Made by a program: the position numbers and the translations under genes. This document shows positions 25,764 through 34,354 of a stretch of 36,871 nucleotides of DNA, piece by piece. Position 1 is the first letter of the stretch. Each line of letters opens with the position of its first letter. Source of the stretch: Sphingomonas sp. (GTDB taxonomy: Bacteria; Pseudomonadota; Alphaproteobacteria; Sphingomonadales; Sphingomonadaceae). Under the pieces are notes generated by a model. It ran no database searches. It worked only from the letters and a program-made list of their open reading frames with translations, and was not told the DNA's origin. Location: the NCBI GenBank assembly GCA_002707985.1, contig PAOI01000039.1:100635-137505 (forward strand), given 5' to 3'.

Positions 25764-27005
25764 TCAGTCGCTGGCGTTTGCCGCACCGGTCTCGTTTGCG
25801 GCAGCGCCGGCGGATTCGCTCGTCTCACCAAAGGGATTGAGACCCAGCGCGCCCATCCCGGCGAGGCCAACGCCCATCGCCGGACCAATTGCGAAGAAAA
25901 CCAATATTCCGGTCACGATCGGCGCCGTGCCGATCGCCTGCCGCAATCCCGAATACATGCCTCTGGCACCAGCGACGAGCAACGCCAGCATCGCGAGCGT
26001 GCCAAGCATCTCGTGCACCTTTTCGAACATATGCGCGATCGGGAATGCGAGCACGACAATCACGAATCCCACCGCAAAGATCGTCCAGCCGCCCGCATCC
26101 TTTTGCGGCACCGTCGGCGCGCTTTCAGCCATCGGCATCGGCGCGGCGGGGGCTTCGTCCGGCAGGTGCTGGCCCGCAGCGGCGCGGCGCTGAATTTCCT
26201 CGAGCACGCGGGCCTGAGCGGCGGTGGCCGCTGCGTCTTTCGAACCGGTCGCGCGGAACAGCCCTTCGAAAATATCGGATACCGGGGGCAGTTCCTCATC
26301 GGGAACTTCTGCTTCGCCGTCGGCAGCGGCTTCAGCGCGCCGCTCGTGCAGGGCAAGCTGATAGGCGCGTTCGAGATCGACATCGCGCGGTCCGACCGGA
26401 CGCCCCGCATCTGCGAAGGTATAGAGCATCAGCGCCGCCGCCTTGAACGCGTCGGTTTCCACCAGCGTCCATTCGGGATTGCCGATCCGTGCGATATCGT
26501 CGGCATGCGCAGCCGGATCCGGCACCGGATCGGGCGCAGTCGGTGGCACAGTCACCTGATATTGCGACAGCATCGCCGCCAGATCGCCTTGCGCCTCGGC
26601 CTCCAGCACGTCGCGCGCGACGTTGAGCAGCAGCATGAAATCGGGAAAATCACCATCGATCGCACCTTCCGCCAACAGGCGCGGGCGCGCCTTGTCGGCG
26701 ATCTCCACAATGACTGCGCGCTTTTGCAACTCGCCCAGCCTTGCCGGATAGTCGGAAGCCGGTCCCGCCCCTTCGCTCGGGCGCGGCGGCAGTTCCGGGT
26801 GCAATCGCACCTTGCTGCCGTCCTTCATCGTCAGCTCATAGACTGCCGTCTCCGGGTCGGCGCCGGGCGGCGGCGCCAGATAAAGCGGCCCGTCGCCGAA
26901 CACGAACTGTGCCCCACAGGATCCGCAGATCAGTTCCTGCTTCCCAAGGCCATCGGCGGGCACCGGTTCGAGGCACATTCGGCAATGCGTGAAGATCATC
27001 CGCAT
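25764..27005 (-). CDS. Zinc-ribbon membrane protein of unknown function
   Basis: This is a protein of about 413 residues, not recognised as a named family. It begins with a CxxC...CxxC zinc ribbon (Cys8, Cys11, Cys27, Cys30: HCRMCLEP and LICGSCGAQFVF). A predicted soluble, acidic, helical middle follows (about 60-300). Three hydrophobic segments near the end are likely membrane helices (WTIFAVGFVIVVLAFPIAHM, LGTLAMLALLVAGARGMYSG, IVTGILVFFAIGPAMGVGLA). ATG 27005 or ATG 26999 may be the start; GGAGA lies 3 and 9 bases before them respectively. It sits in reverse orientation between the lipoprotein gene (2-bp convergent gap) and lysA (divergent). A long open frame upstream in the same direction is the antisense of lysA and was excluded. 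Confidence 0.78.
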   Translation of the reverse strand: MRMIFTHCRMCLEPVPADGLGKQELICGSCGAQFVFGDGPLYLAPPPGADPETAVYELTMKDGSKVRLHPELPPRPSEGAGPASDYPARLGELQKRAVIVEIADKARPRLLAEGAIDGDFPDFMLLLNVARDVLEAEAQGDLAAMLSQYQVTVPPTAPDPVPDPAAHADDIARIGNPEWTLVETDAFKAAALMLYTFADAGRPVGPRDVDLERAYQLALHERRAEAAADGEAEVPDEELPPVSDIFEGLFRATGSKDAAATAAQARVLEEIQRRAAAGQHLPDEAPAAPMPMAESAPTVPQKDAGGWTIFAVGFVIVVLAFPIAHMFEKVHEMLGTLAMLALLVAGARGMYSGLRQAIGTAPIVTGILVFFAIGPAMGVGLAGMGALGLNPFGETSESAGAAANETGAANASD

Positions 27006-27122
27006 GGGTCTCCGCTGTTCCGGGAGAGCATCGTTTAGGGTACGCAACGACATATCTGCAATGCCGCGCAGCCAGAAAAGCCCCTTTCCAGCGCTTTCGC
27101 TTTCCCCCATGGACGGCGCGCC

Positions 27123-28385
27123 ATGGATCATTTCACGCTTCAGAACGGCGAGCTTCACGCCGAGGATATTCCGGTTTCGCGCATCGCGGCGGAAGTCGGG
27201 ACGCCCGTCTATATCTATTCGGCCACGACGCTGCGCCGCCATGCGCGGGTGTTTCGCGAAGGGCTGGCGGCGCTGCCGCGCGTCCATTGCGCCTTTGCGA
27301 TCAAGGCCAACCCCAACCTCGCCGTGCTGCGCGTGCTGGCGCAGGAAGGGTTCGGCGCCGACGTCGTGTCGGTCGGCGAAATGAAGCGCGCGCTGGCAAG
27401 CGGCATGGCCGCGAAGGACATCGTCTTTTCGGGCGTCGGCAAATCCCGCGCCGAGCTTGCCGCCGCGCTCGACGCCGGAATCGGCCAGTTCAATCTGGAG
27501 CTGGAGGAAGAAGGCGTCGTGCTGGCGCAGCTGGCGGCGGAACGCGGAATCACTGCACCTGCCGTGCTGCGCGTCAATCCCGATGTCGATGCGGGCACAC
27601 ATGAAAAGATTTCGACCGGCAAGGCGGAGAACAAGTTCGGCCTGCCGATCGATCAGGCGCCGGCCATATTCGACCGGCTGGCAAAGCTGTCCGGCCTGAA
27701 TCTGCGCGGCGTGGCGGTGCATATCGGCAGCCAGCTGACCAGCCTCGATCCGCTGGAGGCCGCCTATACCCGCGTCGGCGCGCTGGTGGCCCAGCTGCGC
27801 GGGGGCGGCCACGCCATCACCCATGTCGATCTGGGCGGCGGCCTGGGCGTTCCCTATCGTCCCGGCGAAGCGCCGCCGAGCCCGGCCGATTTCGGCGCGA
27901 TGGTCGCGCGCGTGACACGCGACTGGGACGTCGAACTGATGTTCGAGCCGGGCCGGGTGATCGCCGCCAATGCCGGTATATTCGTCACCCAGGTCCTGTG
28001 GGTGAAGCCGGGCGTTACCCATCCCTGGGTAATCGTCGACGGCGCGATGAACGATCTGATCCGTGTCGCCATGTACGACGCCTATCATGCTGTCGAGGCG
28101 GTGAAGCCGAGCGGGCAGAAGATCCTGGCGAACATCGCCGGACCGGTGTGCGAATCGAGCGACGTCTTTGCCAAGGCGCGCGAGATCGACGCTGTCGCCT
28201 CCGGCGATCTGATCGTACTGCGCAGCGCAGGCGCCTATGGCGCCACCATGGCTAGCACCTACAACAGCCGTCCGCTGGTGCCCGAAGTGCTGGTCGAAGG
28301 CAGCCGCTATGCAATCGTCGCCGAACGCATCGCCGCCGAAACCATCATGTCCGAGGAGAATGTCCCGGACTGGCTGACCGCATGA
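27123..28385 (+). CDS. lysA: Diaminopimelate decarboxylase
   Basis: This 420-residue, fold-III PLP enzyme makes L-lysine from meso-diaminopimelate. The PLP lysine is Lys61 in HCAFAIKANPN. Other blocks are VVSVGEMKRALASGM, RVNPDVDAGTHEKISTGKAE, VAVHIGSQLTSLDP, VDLGGGLGVPYRPGE, FEPGRVIAANAGIFVT, and the active-site GPVCESSDVFA with Cys. RSAGAYGATMASTYNSRP is near the end. It is the head of a tightly coupled unit, sharing ATGA with the siroheme-synthase-like gene. Confidence 0.97.
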   Translation: MDHFTLQNGELHAEDIPVSRIAAEVGTPVYIYSATTLRRHARVFREGLAALPRVHCAFAIKANPNLAVLRVLAQEGFGADVVSVGEMKRALASGMAAKDIVFSGVGKSRAELAAALDAGIGQFNLELEEEGVVLAQLAAERGITAPAVLRVNPDVDAGTHEKISTGKAENKFGLPIDQAPAIFDRLAKLSGLNLRGVAVHIGSQLTSLDPLEAAYTRVGALVAQLRGGGHAITHVDLGGGLGVPYRPGEAPPSPADFGAMVARVTRDWDVELMFEPGRVIAANAGIFVTQVLWVKPGVTHPWVIVDGAMNDLIRVAMYDAYHAVEAVKPSGQKILANIAGPVCESSDVFAKAREIDAVASGDLIVLRSAGAYGATMASTYNSRPLVPEVLVEGSRYAIVAERIAAETIMSEENVPDWLTA

Positions 28386-29158
28386 GCCTGACCGGCCTTC
28401 CGGTGCTGCTGCGGCTCGCCGGACGGCCGGTGATTCTGCTCGGCGAGGGCGAGCCTGCACAGGCGAAACGCCGCTTGCTTGAACGCGCCGGTGCGCTGAT
28501 TTGCGGCGAGGATGGCGAAGCGCAGATAGCAATCGTCGCGATCGAGGATGAGGCGGAGGCCCTTGCCGCGATCGCCGGGCTGAAGGCGCGCGGCATACTG
28601 GTCAACGCCACCGACCGGCCCGACCAGTGCGATTTCACGCTGCCCGCGATTGTCGACCGCGATCCGGTGCTGATCGCCATCGCGACCGGCGGCGCTTCGG
28701 CGGGACTGGCTGCGGCGCTGCGCCAGCGTTTCGAAACGCTGCTGCCCGCCGGACTGGATGCACTGGCTTCGGGACTGAAAGAGGCACGGGCGGCGTTGCG
28801 GACCCGATGGCCCGATAGCGGCGAGCGGCGGCGCGCCATCGGCGCCGCGCTGGCGCCCGGCGGCGCACTCGACCCGCTGATCGAACACGGCCCCGACGCG
28901 GTTGCCGAATGGATGGCGGCTAGCGACGCAGCGTCGCCGACCCGGCTGATCCGCATCACGCTGACCTCGGTCGACCCCGATGATCTTACGCTGCGCACCG
29001 CGCGGCTGCTGGGGCAGGCGGACAGAGTCTTCCATCGCGCGGACGTTCCCGCCGCGATCCTCGACCGCGCCCGCGCCGATGCCGCTCGCATCCCCTGCAC
29101 TGCGCCGCCCTCCGATCCGGAAAGCGGGCTGTCGATATATCTGGAGATGAAGCGATGA
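28382..29158 (+). CDS. Siroheme synthase-like protein with truncated methylase domain
   Basis: This is a 258-residue protein. Residues 1-190 resemble the CysG N-terminal half (precorrin-2 dehydrogenase/ferrochelatase): Rossmann start RPVILLGEGEPAQAKRRLLE, VNATDRPDQCDFTLPAIVDR, VLIAIATGGASAGLAAALRQ. Residues about 193-258 (RLIRITLTSVDPDDLTLRTA, RLLGQADRVFHRADVPAAIL) align with only the first quarter of a uroporphyrinogen-III methylase (normally about 240 residues). The GAGPGD loop is replaced by TSVDPDD. The dehydrogenase part may act in siroheme synthesis for sulfite or nitrite reductase; the methylase piece cannot. The start and stop overlap lysA and the CorA-type gene by four bases each. 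Confidence 0.82.
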   Translation: MSLTGLPVLLRLAGRPVILLGEGEPAQAKRRLLERAGALICGEDGEAQIAIVAIEDEAEALAAIAGLKARGILVNATDRPDQCDFTLPAIVDRDPVLIAIATGGASAGLAAALRQRFETLLPAGLDALASGLKEARAALRTRWPDSGERRRAIGAALAPGGALDPLIEHGPDAVAEWMAASDAASPTRLIRITLTSVDPDDLTLRTARLLGQADRVFHRADVPAAILDRARADAARIPCTAPPSDPESGLSIYLEMKR

Positions 29159-30108
29159 GCGGCTTTGCCTATGTGGTGCACGGTGGCCATGTCGAATCGC
29201 CCGACCTGCACGACGCATTGCAACGCGACGGCGAACTGCGCTGGTTCCATCTTACCACCAATGACGATCATGCCCGGCGCTGGCTGACCGAAGCCGCGCA
29301 ATTGCCCCCATTCATCGTCGATGCGCTGACGGCAGCGGAAACCCGGCCGCGCTGCGATCCGGTGGGCGATGGCGCGGTGATCAATCTGCGCGGGCTTTCC
29401 TCGGCCATGCTCACGGCATCGGATCCGCTGGCGTCGATCCGCCTCTATGCCAGCGAAGGCAATGTCTTCTCGGTAACGCGCAAGCCGATGAACGCCGTCG
29501 ATTCGGTCCGGTCGCAGGTTGAGAAGGGCCGCATCCTCGATCCCGGCGATCTGATCGCCGCGATCGGCGATGCGATCACGGCCGAACTCGACCCGATGGG
29601 CGCCGAACTCGGCGACGGACTTGACGATTGCGAGGAAAGCCTCGACATCGCCAATGCGTTCGAATTGCGCCGCAGCGTCAACGATGTGCGGATTCGAGCG
29701 ATCGGCTATCGCCGTTTCCTGTCGCCGCAACGCTCCGCGCTCGAAAAGCTCAGCACGCTGCCGCAACCCTGGCTACGCGATGACGATCGCCTGCATCTTG
29801 CCGCCGCCGCCGATCGCGCCGCGCGCATGGCCGAAGAGCTGGAGAGCATTCGCGAACGCGCGGCGCTGACGCATGAAACGCTCACCGATCTGCGCGCCGA
29901 ACAGATCGACCAGCGTTCGCTGATCATCGCGGTGGTGGCGATGGTGTTCCTGCCGCTGACCTTCCTGACCGGCCTGCTCGGCATGAATGTCGCGGGGATA
30001 CCCTTTGCCCATCGCCCCTGGGCGTTTGACGGGGTTGTCCTGGTTTGCGTCGTGATGGCAATCGGCATCACTGCCTATTTCGTCAGAAGGCATTGGTTCC
30101 GGCGCTGA
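29155..30108 (+). CDS. CorA/ZntB-type divalent cation transporter
   Basis: This 317-residue protein has the CorA plan: a long soluble N-terminal domain, a long stalk helix (about 170-255) and two C-terminal TM helices (IIAVVAMVFLPLTFLTGLL, GVVLVCVVMAIGITAYFV). The signature GMN loop reads LLGMNVAGIPFA. GIP after the GMN-containing loop and the N-terminal YVVHGGHVESPDLHDAL style resemble ZntB, a proton-driven zinc transporter in enterobacteria, rather than true CorA. The metal cannot be proved from sequence. It is third in the lysA unit (4-bp ATGA overlap). Its last 26 bp overlap the convergent response-regulator gene. Confidence 0.9.
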   Translation: MSGFAYVVHGGHVESPDLHDALQRDGELRWFHLTTNDDHARRWLTEAAQLPPFIVDALTAAETRPRCDPVGDGAVINLRGLSSAMLTASDPLASIRLYASEGNVFSVTRKPMNAVDSVRSQVEKGRILDPGDLIAAIGDAITAELDPMGAELGDGLDDCEESLDIANAFELRRSVNDVRIRAIGYRRFLSPQRSALEKLSTLPQPWLRDDDRLHLAAAADRAARMAEELESIRERAALTHETLTDLRAEQIDQRSLIIAVVAMVFLPLTFLTGLLGMNVAGIPFAHRPWAFDGVVLVCVVMAIGITAYFVRRHWFRR

Positions 30109-30685
30109 GCCGCTCGACCTCGTCGTGCAGCGCCTGAATCGACGCGATCAGCCGCGTCCGATCGGCACGATTGGTGGCGAGTTCGGTGCGCGCTTCGCCG
30201 AGTTCGATCGCGCGCGCCGCAATCCGCGCGTCGAGCGCCAGGTTGGAGCGCTTCAATTCCTCGATCCGCTGCGACCGCGCCAGCGTGCGGGCGATCCGCG
30301 CGGCGAGCACCGAAAATTCGAACGGCTTTGCGACATAATCGTCCGCGCCCGAAGCCAGCGCGTCGACGCCGCTTTGCGGATCGTCGCCGCCGGTAATCAT
30401 GATGACCGGCAGATCGGCGGTATCGGGCGCGCTGCGGATTTCGCGCAGCACCGCCAGTCCGTTGACATGCGGCATCCGCATGTCGAGCAGGACCAGATCG
30501 AACCCGCGCCCCGATATCAGGTCGAGCGCTTCGGCGCCGCTGTCCGACTGGACGACCATATAGCCCAGATCGCCGAGTCGACGCGCCATGACGTTGAGGT
30601 TCGTCCGGCTTTCATCGACGGCCAATATGGTCCGCATATGTTTGCGCGACGCCAATTGCCGCTTTTCGCCTGCCGAATCGTCCAT
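30083..30685 (-). CDS. Response regulator with coiled-coil C-terminus
   Basis: This 200-residue protein has a receiver domain at about residues 17-135 (TILAVDESRTNLNVMARRLG, phospho-acceptor Asp68 in LVLLDMRMPHVNG, MITGGDD, Lys in DDYVAKPFE). Next comes a predicted coiled coil (ARSQRIEELKRSNLALDARI, ARTELATNRADRTRLIASIQ, ALHDEVERLS) instead of a DNA-binding output. Single-domain regulators with helical tails usually act by protein contact or dimerisation. No kinase is adjacent. GAGGA eight bases before ATG 30685 supports that start; ATG 30637 is an alternative. It overlaps the CorA-type gene tail to tail by 26 bp. Confidence 0.88.
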   Translation of the reverse strand: MDDSAGEKRQLASRKHMRTILAVDESRTNLNVMARRLGDLGYMVVQSDSGAEALDLISGRGFDLVLLDMRMPHVNGLAVLREIRSAPDTADLPVIMITGGDDPQSGVDALASGADDYVAKPFEFSVLAARIARTLARSQRIEELKRSNLALDARIAARAIELGEARTELATNRADRTRLIASIQALHDEVERLSAGTNAF

Positions 30686-30760
30686 CGCCAGTCCTCGTGA
30701 AGGGAGTGGCGCATGCTAGGCGGCGGCGGTCACAAAATGGTTAAGCCCGGCGACGGCGGC

Positions 30761-31300
30761 TCAGCGTCGTTCCAGGAAATCGAAGATCTGGCCGACCATG
30801 ATCTCCATCTGCCCCGTGCATTCGGCCACGGCATCGCCTTCGCCCATCGTGTTGATCGCGATGCCGATCGGCGTCGGCCAGCCGCGCAGCGCATGCGCGA
30901 CGGTGCGCAGCGCCTGCAATGTCGAAACCGCCGCCTGCCAGCCCGCAGCCGTGGCGATCAGTCCCACCGGCATGCCGTCGAAATAGACGCGCGCGTCCTT
31001 GCGGGTCAGCTCGACATGGTCGAGCGCATTCTTGACCAGGCCCGACAGGGTACCGTGATAGCCGGGCGAGCCGATCAACACTGCATCGGCGCTGCGCAGC
31101 GTTTCGATGAACGCATCGACGCGCGGCAGGTTTTCCGCCGCTTCGGGATCGAAATTGGGAAAGTCGATCGCCTCGCCCGTAAGCAGCGTCGTGCGCGCGC
31201 CGCGCGCCTCGGCAATGGCGAGCGCAGCGGCAAGCGCCCGGCCAGTGGAGGATTGCGGGCGCAGCGTGCCACCCAGCGCGACGATATGCGGTTTGGTCAT
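30761..31300 (-). CDS. NADPH-dependent FMN reductase family protein
   Basis: This 179-residue flavodoxin-like protein has the FMN phosphate loop LGGTLRPQSSTGRALAAAL and the isoalloxazine-contact SPGYHGTLSGLVKNALDHVE, which are hallmarks of the NADPH-dependent FMN reductase (SsuE/ChrR/ArsH-like) family. It reduces FMN or acts directly on quinones or other oxidants. It lies alone, divergent (110 bp) from the racemase-like gene. That gap includes a pyrimidine-rich stretch but no clear promoter. Confidence 0.88.
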   Translation of the reverse strand: MTKPHIVALGGTLRPQSSTGRALAAALAIAEARGARTTLLTGEAIDFPNFDPEAAENLPRVDAFIETLRSADAVLIGSPGYHGTLSGLVKNALDHVELTRKDARVYFDGMPVGLIATAAGWQAAVSTLQALRTVAHALRGWPTPIGIAINTMGEGDAVAECTGQMEIMVGQIFDFLERR

Positions 31301-31410
31301 CCCCTGTCCCGCTAGCGGAATTGCGGGACGGAAACCACCGCCAAGGCGCTTTGTCTGTCCCGGCGGTGACGCGTATTACCCTCGCCAGACCGATTCGGAG
31401 GGGACAGGGA

Positions 31411-32484
31411 TTGGAATTTACGCACGGACCGCTGGCTGGCGTACGGATCGTCGAATTCGGATCGACCGGGCAAGTGCCGCTCGCGGCGATGCTGCTCGCC
31501 GATATGGGATGCGATGTCGTCCGCATCCGGCGTGGGGCAGTCGATGGCAGTGCCGTCGCGCCAACGCTGTTTCGCGGACGCTCCGAACTGTCGCTCGACC
31601 TTACCGATCCGGCGGCACGCGAACAGGCCTTTGCGCTGATCACGCTCGCCGACGGGCTGATCGAGGGGTTTCGCCCGGGATCGATGGAGGAACTGGAGCT
31701 CGATCCGGCGCGCTGTCTCAACGCCAATCCCCGGCTCGTCTATGGCCGCGCGGGCGGCTGGGGGCTCGATGGCCCGCTGTCGGGACGCGGCGGCAACGAC
31801 ATCAACCATCTGGCGCTCAGCGGCGCGCTCCATGCGCTCGGGACCGAATCGAACCCGGTCCCGCCGCTCAACCTGGTCGGCGAATGCGGCAGCGCACTCT
31901 ATCTGGCGCTCGGCATGGTTGCGGCCATCCTGTCTTCACAGGCGACCGGTCGGGGCCAGGTGATCGATGCGGCCCAGGTCGATGGCTCGGCATCGATGAT
32001 GACGCTCTATTACGCGCTTCACGCGGGAGGCCGCTGGAACGATCGGCGCGCAGCCAATCTGGTCGATGGCGGTGCCCCCTTCTATCGCTGCTATGCCTGT
32101 GCCGATGGGCGCCATGTCGCGGTCGGCGCGCTAGAGCCCGGCCATTTCCGCGCCTTGTGCGAGGGGCTGGAGATCGCGCCGGACCGGTTCAAGCAATTCG
32201 ATCGCGCCTGCTGGCCGGATATGGAAGCCGCGTTCGCCACTGCCTTCTCCGCGCGCCCGCGCGAAGGCTGGGCAGAGCGGTTCGCCGATCTGGACGCATG
32301 CGTGTCGCCGGTGCTCTCGCTCGCCGAAGCGCCGCATCACCCGCACAATATCGCGCGCGGCCTGTTCGGATCGCCGCTGGGAGTGCTTCAGCCCATGCCG
32401 GCGCCGCGCTTTTCAGGCTCCCCCGCACAGGCAGTGGCGCAACAAGCGGAGGATGTTGAAACGATCCTCGCGCGCTGGGAATAG
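31411..32484 (+). CDS. Alpha-methylacyl-CoA racemase-like CoA-transferase family III protein
   Basis: This is a 357-residue CaiB/BaiF (family III CoA-transferase) protein closest in pattern to alpha-methylacyl-CoA racemase: GPLAGVRIVEFGSTGQVPLA, MLLADMGCDVVRIRR, YGRAGGWGLDGPLSG, GQVIDAAQVDGSASMMTLYY, GALEPGHF. The start is TTG 31411, with GGAGG nine bases ahead; no ATG fits the domain start. In mycobacterial racemase the catalytic His126 and Asp156 lie in GHDINY and NLVGDFGG. Here these read GNDINH (Asn129) and NLVGECGS (Glu158), while the glutamate of GALEP (Glu242) is kept. It may be a different family III enzyme or have altered chemistry. It converges on fliS with a 2-bp gap. Confidence 0.85.
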   Translation: MEFTHGPLAGVRIVEFGSTGQVPLAAMLLADMGCDVVRIRRGAVDGSAVAPTLFRGRSELSLDLTDPAAREQAFALITLADGLIEGFRPGSMEELELDPARCLNANPRLVYGRAGGWGLDGPLSGRGGNDINHLALSGALHALGTESNPVPPLNLVGECGSALYLALGMVAAILSSQATGRGQVIDAAQVDGSASMMTLYYALHAGGRWNDRRAANLVDGGAPFYRCYACADGRHVAVGALEPGHFRALCEGLEIAPDRFKQFDRACWPDMEAAFATAFSARPREGWAERFADLDACVSPVLSLAEAPHHPHNIARGLFGSPLGVLQPMPAPRFSGSPAQAVAQQAEDVETILARWE

Positions 32485-32486
32485 CC

Positions 32487-32888
32487 TCAGCCCGCTCGCA
32501 CTGCGCTCCACGCGCCGGCGATTTCCTGAAGGCTGTCGGCCGCATCGCGCAGCGGCGCGGGATCGATACCGGTCGATGCGGCCAGCACCTGCTGTCGCAG
32601 CCCGTGATAGAAGGTCGCCAGCGTGCGTGCGATTTCGCCGCCCTGATCGAAGTCGAGCCCCGCCTCCAGCGCGAACAGGATCGCGGTTGCGCGTGATATC
32701 CGGTCGTTGCGGACGCGCGCCTGCCCTTGCTCGATCGCGAAGGCAGCGGCGCGCAGCGCGCTGACGCCTTCTTCGTAGAGCAGCCCGACCAGCCGATGCG
32801 GATCGGCCTCGCCCGTCCGTCCGGCGATATCGATCCGCCGATAGGTTTCCGCGGGGCTGCGGGCGAGAGGGGAGGCATAGCGGTGCAT
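32487..32888 (-). CDS. fliS: Flagellar export chaperone FliS
   Basis: This 133-residue, helical protein has the FliS pattern RSPAETYRRIDIAGRTGEAD, PHRLVGLLYEEGVSALRAAA, NDRISRATAILFALEAGLDF and GGEIARTLATFYHGLRQQVL. It binds flagellin in the cytoplasm and keeps it export-ready. It starts 4 bp after the fliD stop; an upstream open frame is antisense-like and overlaps fliD. The pairing fliD-fliS is common. Confidence 0.9.
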   Translation of the reverse strand: MHRYASPLARSPAETYRRIDIAGRTGEADPHRLVGLLYEEGVSALRAAAFAIEQGQARVRNDRISRATAILFALEAGLDFDQGGEIARTLATFYHGLRQQVLAASTGIDPAPLRDAADSLQEIAGAWSAVRAG

Positions 32889-32892
32889 CGGT

Positions 32893-34311
32893 TCAGTTGC
32901 TCGACGCGTTCCAGGCGTCGACCTGCTGCTGGATGAAATCCTGAGTGGATTTGTAGGACGCGACCTTGGCTTCCATCGCCGCATATTGCTGAGTCAGCCG
33001 CGTGCGCAGCGTTTCGGCGGCAGTCAGCGCCGCTTCGTGCCGTTCGTCCAGATCCTCCTGCTTGTCGGTATAGCGCGTCTGGCTGGCGGCAAGGCCGGTC
33101 TTGGTGCTCGACGCTGCGGCGGAGATATCGGCCATTTTCGACGGAAGCCCGGTCGCCGCAGCGAACATCTGTTCGACGGCATCGGGATAGCGCGCGAGCG
33201 CCGCCTCCAGCCGATCCGAATCGATCGAAAGCGTGCCGTCGCGATTGGTGGCGATGCCGATTTCGGCCAGCGTCTTCGGCGTTCCCGCCGGCGCATCGGG
33301 GATCAGCGTTGCAAGCGTCAGCCCGCTGAGCGACCGCGACAGTGTGCGCACTGCCGAATCATTCTTCAGCGTCCCGGTCGACACATCGGTCGCATCGGCA
33401 ATCATCCCGAGAAATTCATTATAGGTATCGACGAAGTCGCTGACCACTGCGCTCAGCGCTTCGGTCGGACGCTCGGATCCCAGCTTCACAATGGTGCCGG
33501 GTGCCGCCTTCGAAAGGTTGATCTTCACGCCCGCGACCAGATCGGTGATCGTGTTGCTGCTGCGCCGTACGGCAATGCCGTCGACCGCGACGATGGCGTC
33601 GGCTGCGGCAGTCCCGATCGTCGTGCCGGTCGCGCCGACGCCGATGTCGATCGCGGCGAGCCCTTCATCGCCTTCGGTTTCCGCAGCGGTCAGCGTGAAT
33701 GCCTGTGTCGCGCCCGTCGCGCTCTTGAGCACGAGACGCGCGCCATCGGCATCGGTAAGGATCGATGCCGTGACTCCCGCCTTTGCCGCGTTGATCGCAT
33801 CGGCCACACCCTGCAGCGTCGCATCATCTTCGCCGATGACGATATCGACGGTCGTGTCGCCTGCCGTGAAGTCGGTCATCGCGCCATCGGCAACGCTTGC
33901 CGCCCCGAAGGTGAGCGTCAGCGTGCCGGTGCCGATCCGGGTATCCGCGCCCGCGACCACATTGGTGCTGGCGACTTGTGCAGCGGCGAGCTGGCGCACT
34001 TCGATCTGCGCGTCGAAATCGCCGATCGCAGCCCCCGACAGCGCCGATACCGACAGGATCGCGCTGTCCGAACTCGTCGGCTGGGTGGCGAGGCTGCCGT
34101 CGGTGGCACGCGATTTTAGCGCGCTCGAAAAGCCGGTGATGCCCGACAACAGGTCGCCGACCGCAGATATCTGGGTATCGAGCGTTTCGCTGTTGGTTTC
34201 GTACTTGCTGGTTTCGGCGGCGTATTGCGCGTCGACCAGATCGCTGACGAGCTGCGTGGTGTCGATGCCCGACCCGGCGCCCAGCGTGGATATGATCGAT
34301 GCCGTCGTCAC
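32893..34311 (-). CDS. fliD: Flagellar filament capping protein FliD
   Basis: This 472-residue protein has N-terminal SIISTLGAGSGIDTTQLVSD and C-terminal heptad region typical of FliD (HAP2). The centre carries the FliD_N and FliD_C domains (FDAQIEVRQLAAAQVASTNV, ITDLVAGVKINLSKAAPG, VSDFVDTYNEFLGMIADATD, LSIDSDRLEAALARYPDAVE). It caps the growing filament and directs flagellin insertion outside the cell. It lies 43 bp downstream of flhB and 4 bp ahead of fliS. Confidence 0.95.
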   Translation of the reverse strand: MTTASIISTLGAGSGIDTTQLVSDLVDAQYAAETSKYETNSETLDTQISAVGDLLSGITGFSSALKSRATDGSLATQPTSSDSAILSVSALSGAAIGDFDAQIEVRQLAAAQVASTNVVAGADTRIGTGTLTLTFGAASVADGAMTDFTAGDTTVDIVIGEDDATLQGVADAINAAKAGVTASILTDADGARLVLKSATGATQAFTLTAAETEGDEGLAAIDIGVGATGTTIGTAAADAIVAVDGIAVRRSSNTITDLVAGVKINLSKAAPGTIVKLGSERPTEALSAVVSDFVDTYNEFLGMIADATDVSTGTLKNDSAVRTLSRSLSGLTLATLIPDAPAGTPKTLAEIGIATNRDGTLSIDSDRLEAALARYPDAVEQMFAAATGLPSKMADISAAASSTKTGLAASQTRYTDKQEDLDERHEAALTAAETLRTRLTQQYAAMEAKVASYKSTQDFIQQQVDAWNASSN

Positions 34312-34354
34312 TTACGTCCTCCTGATCCGATGGACGGCCGCGCGCGCGCCGCCT

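Noticed and set aside
27006..28532. Extension of the zinc-ribbon protein to 922 residues
   Set aside because: This part is antisense to lysA and has the composition of a shadow frame; the ribbon motif begins immediately after ATG 27005.
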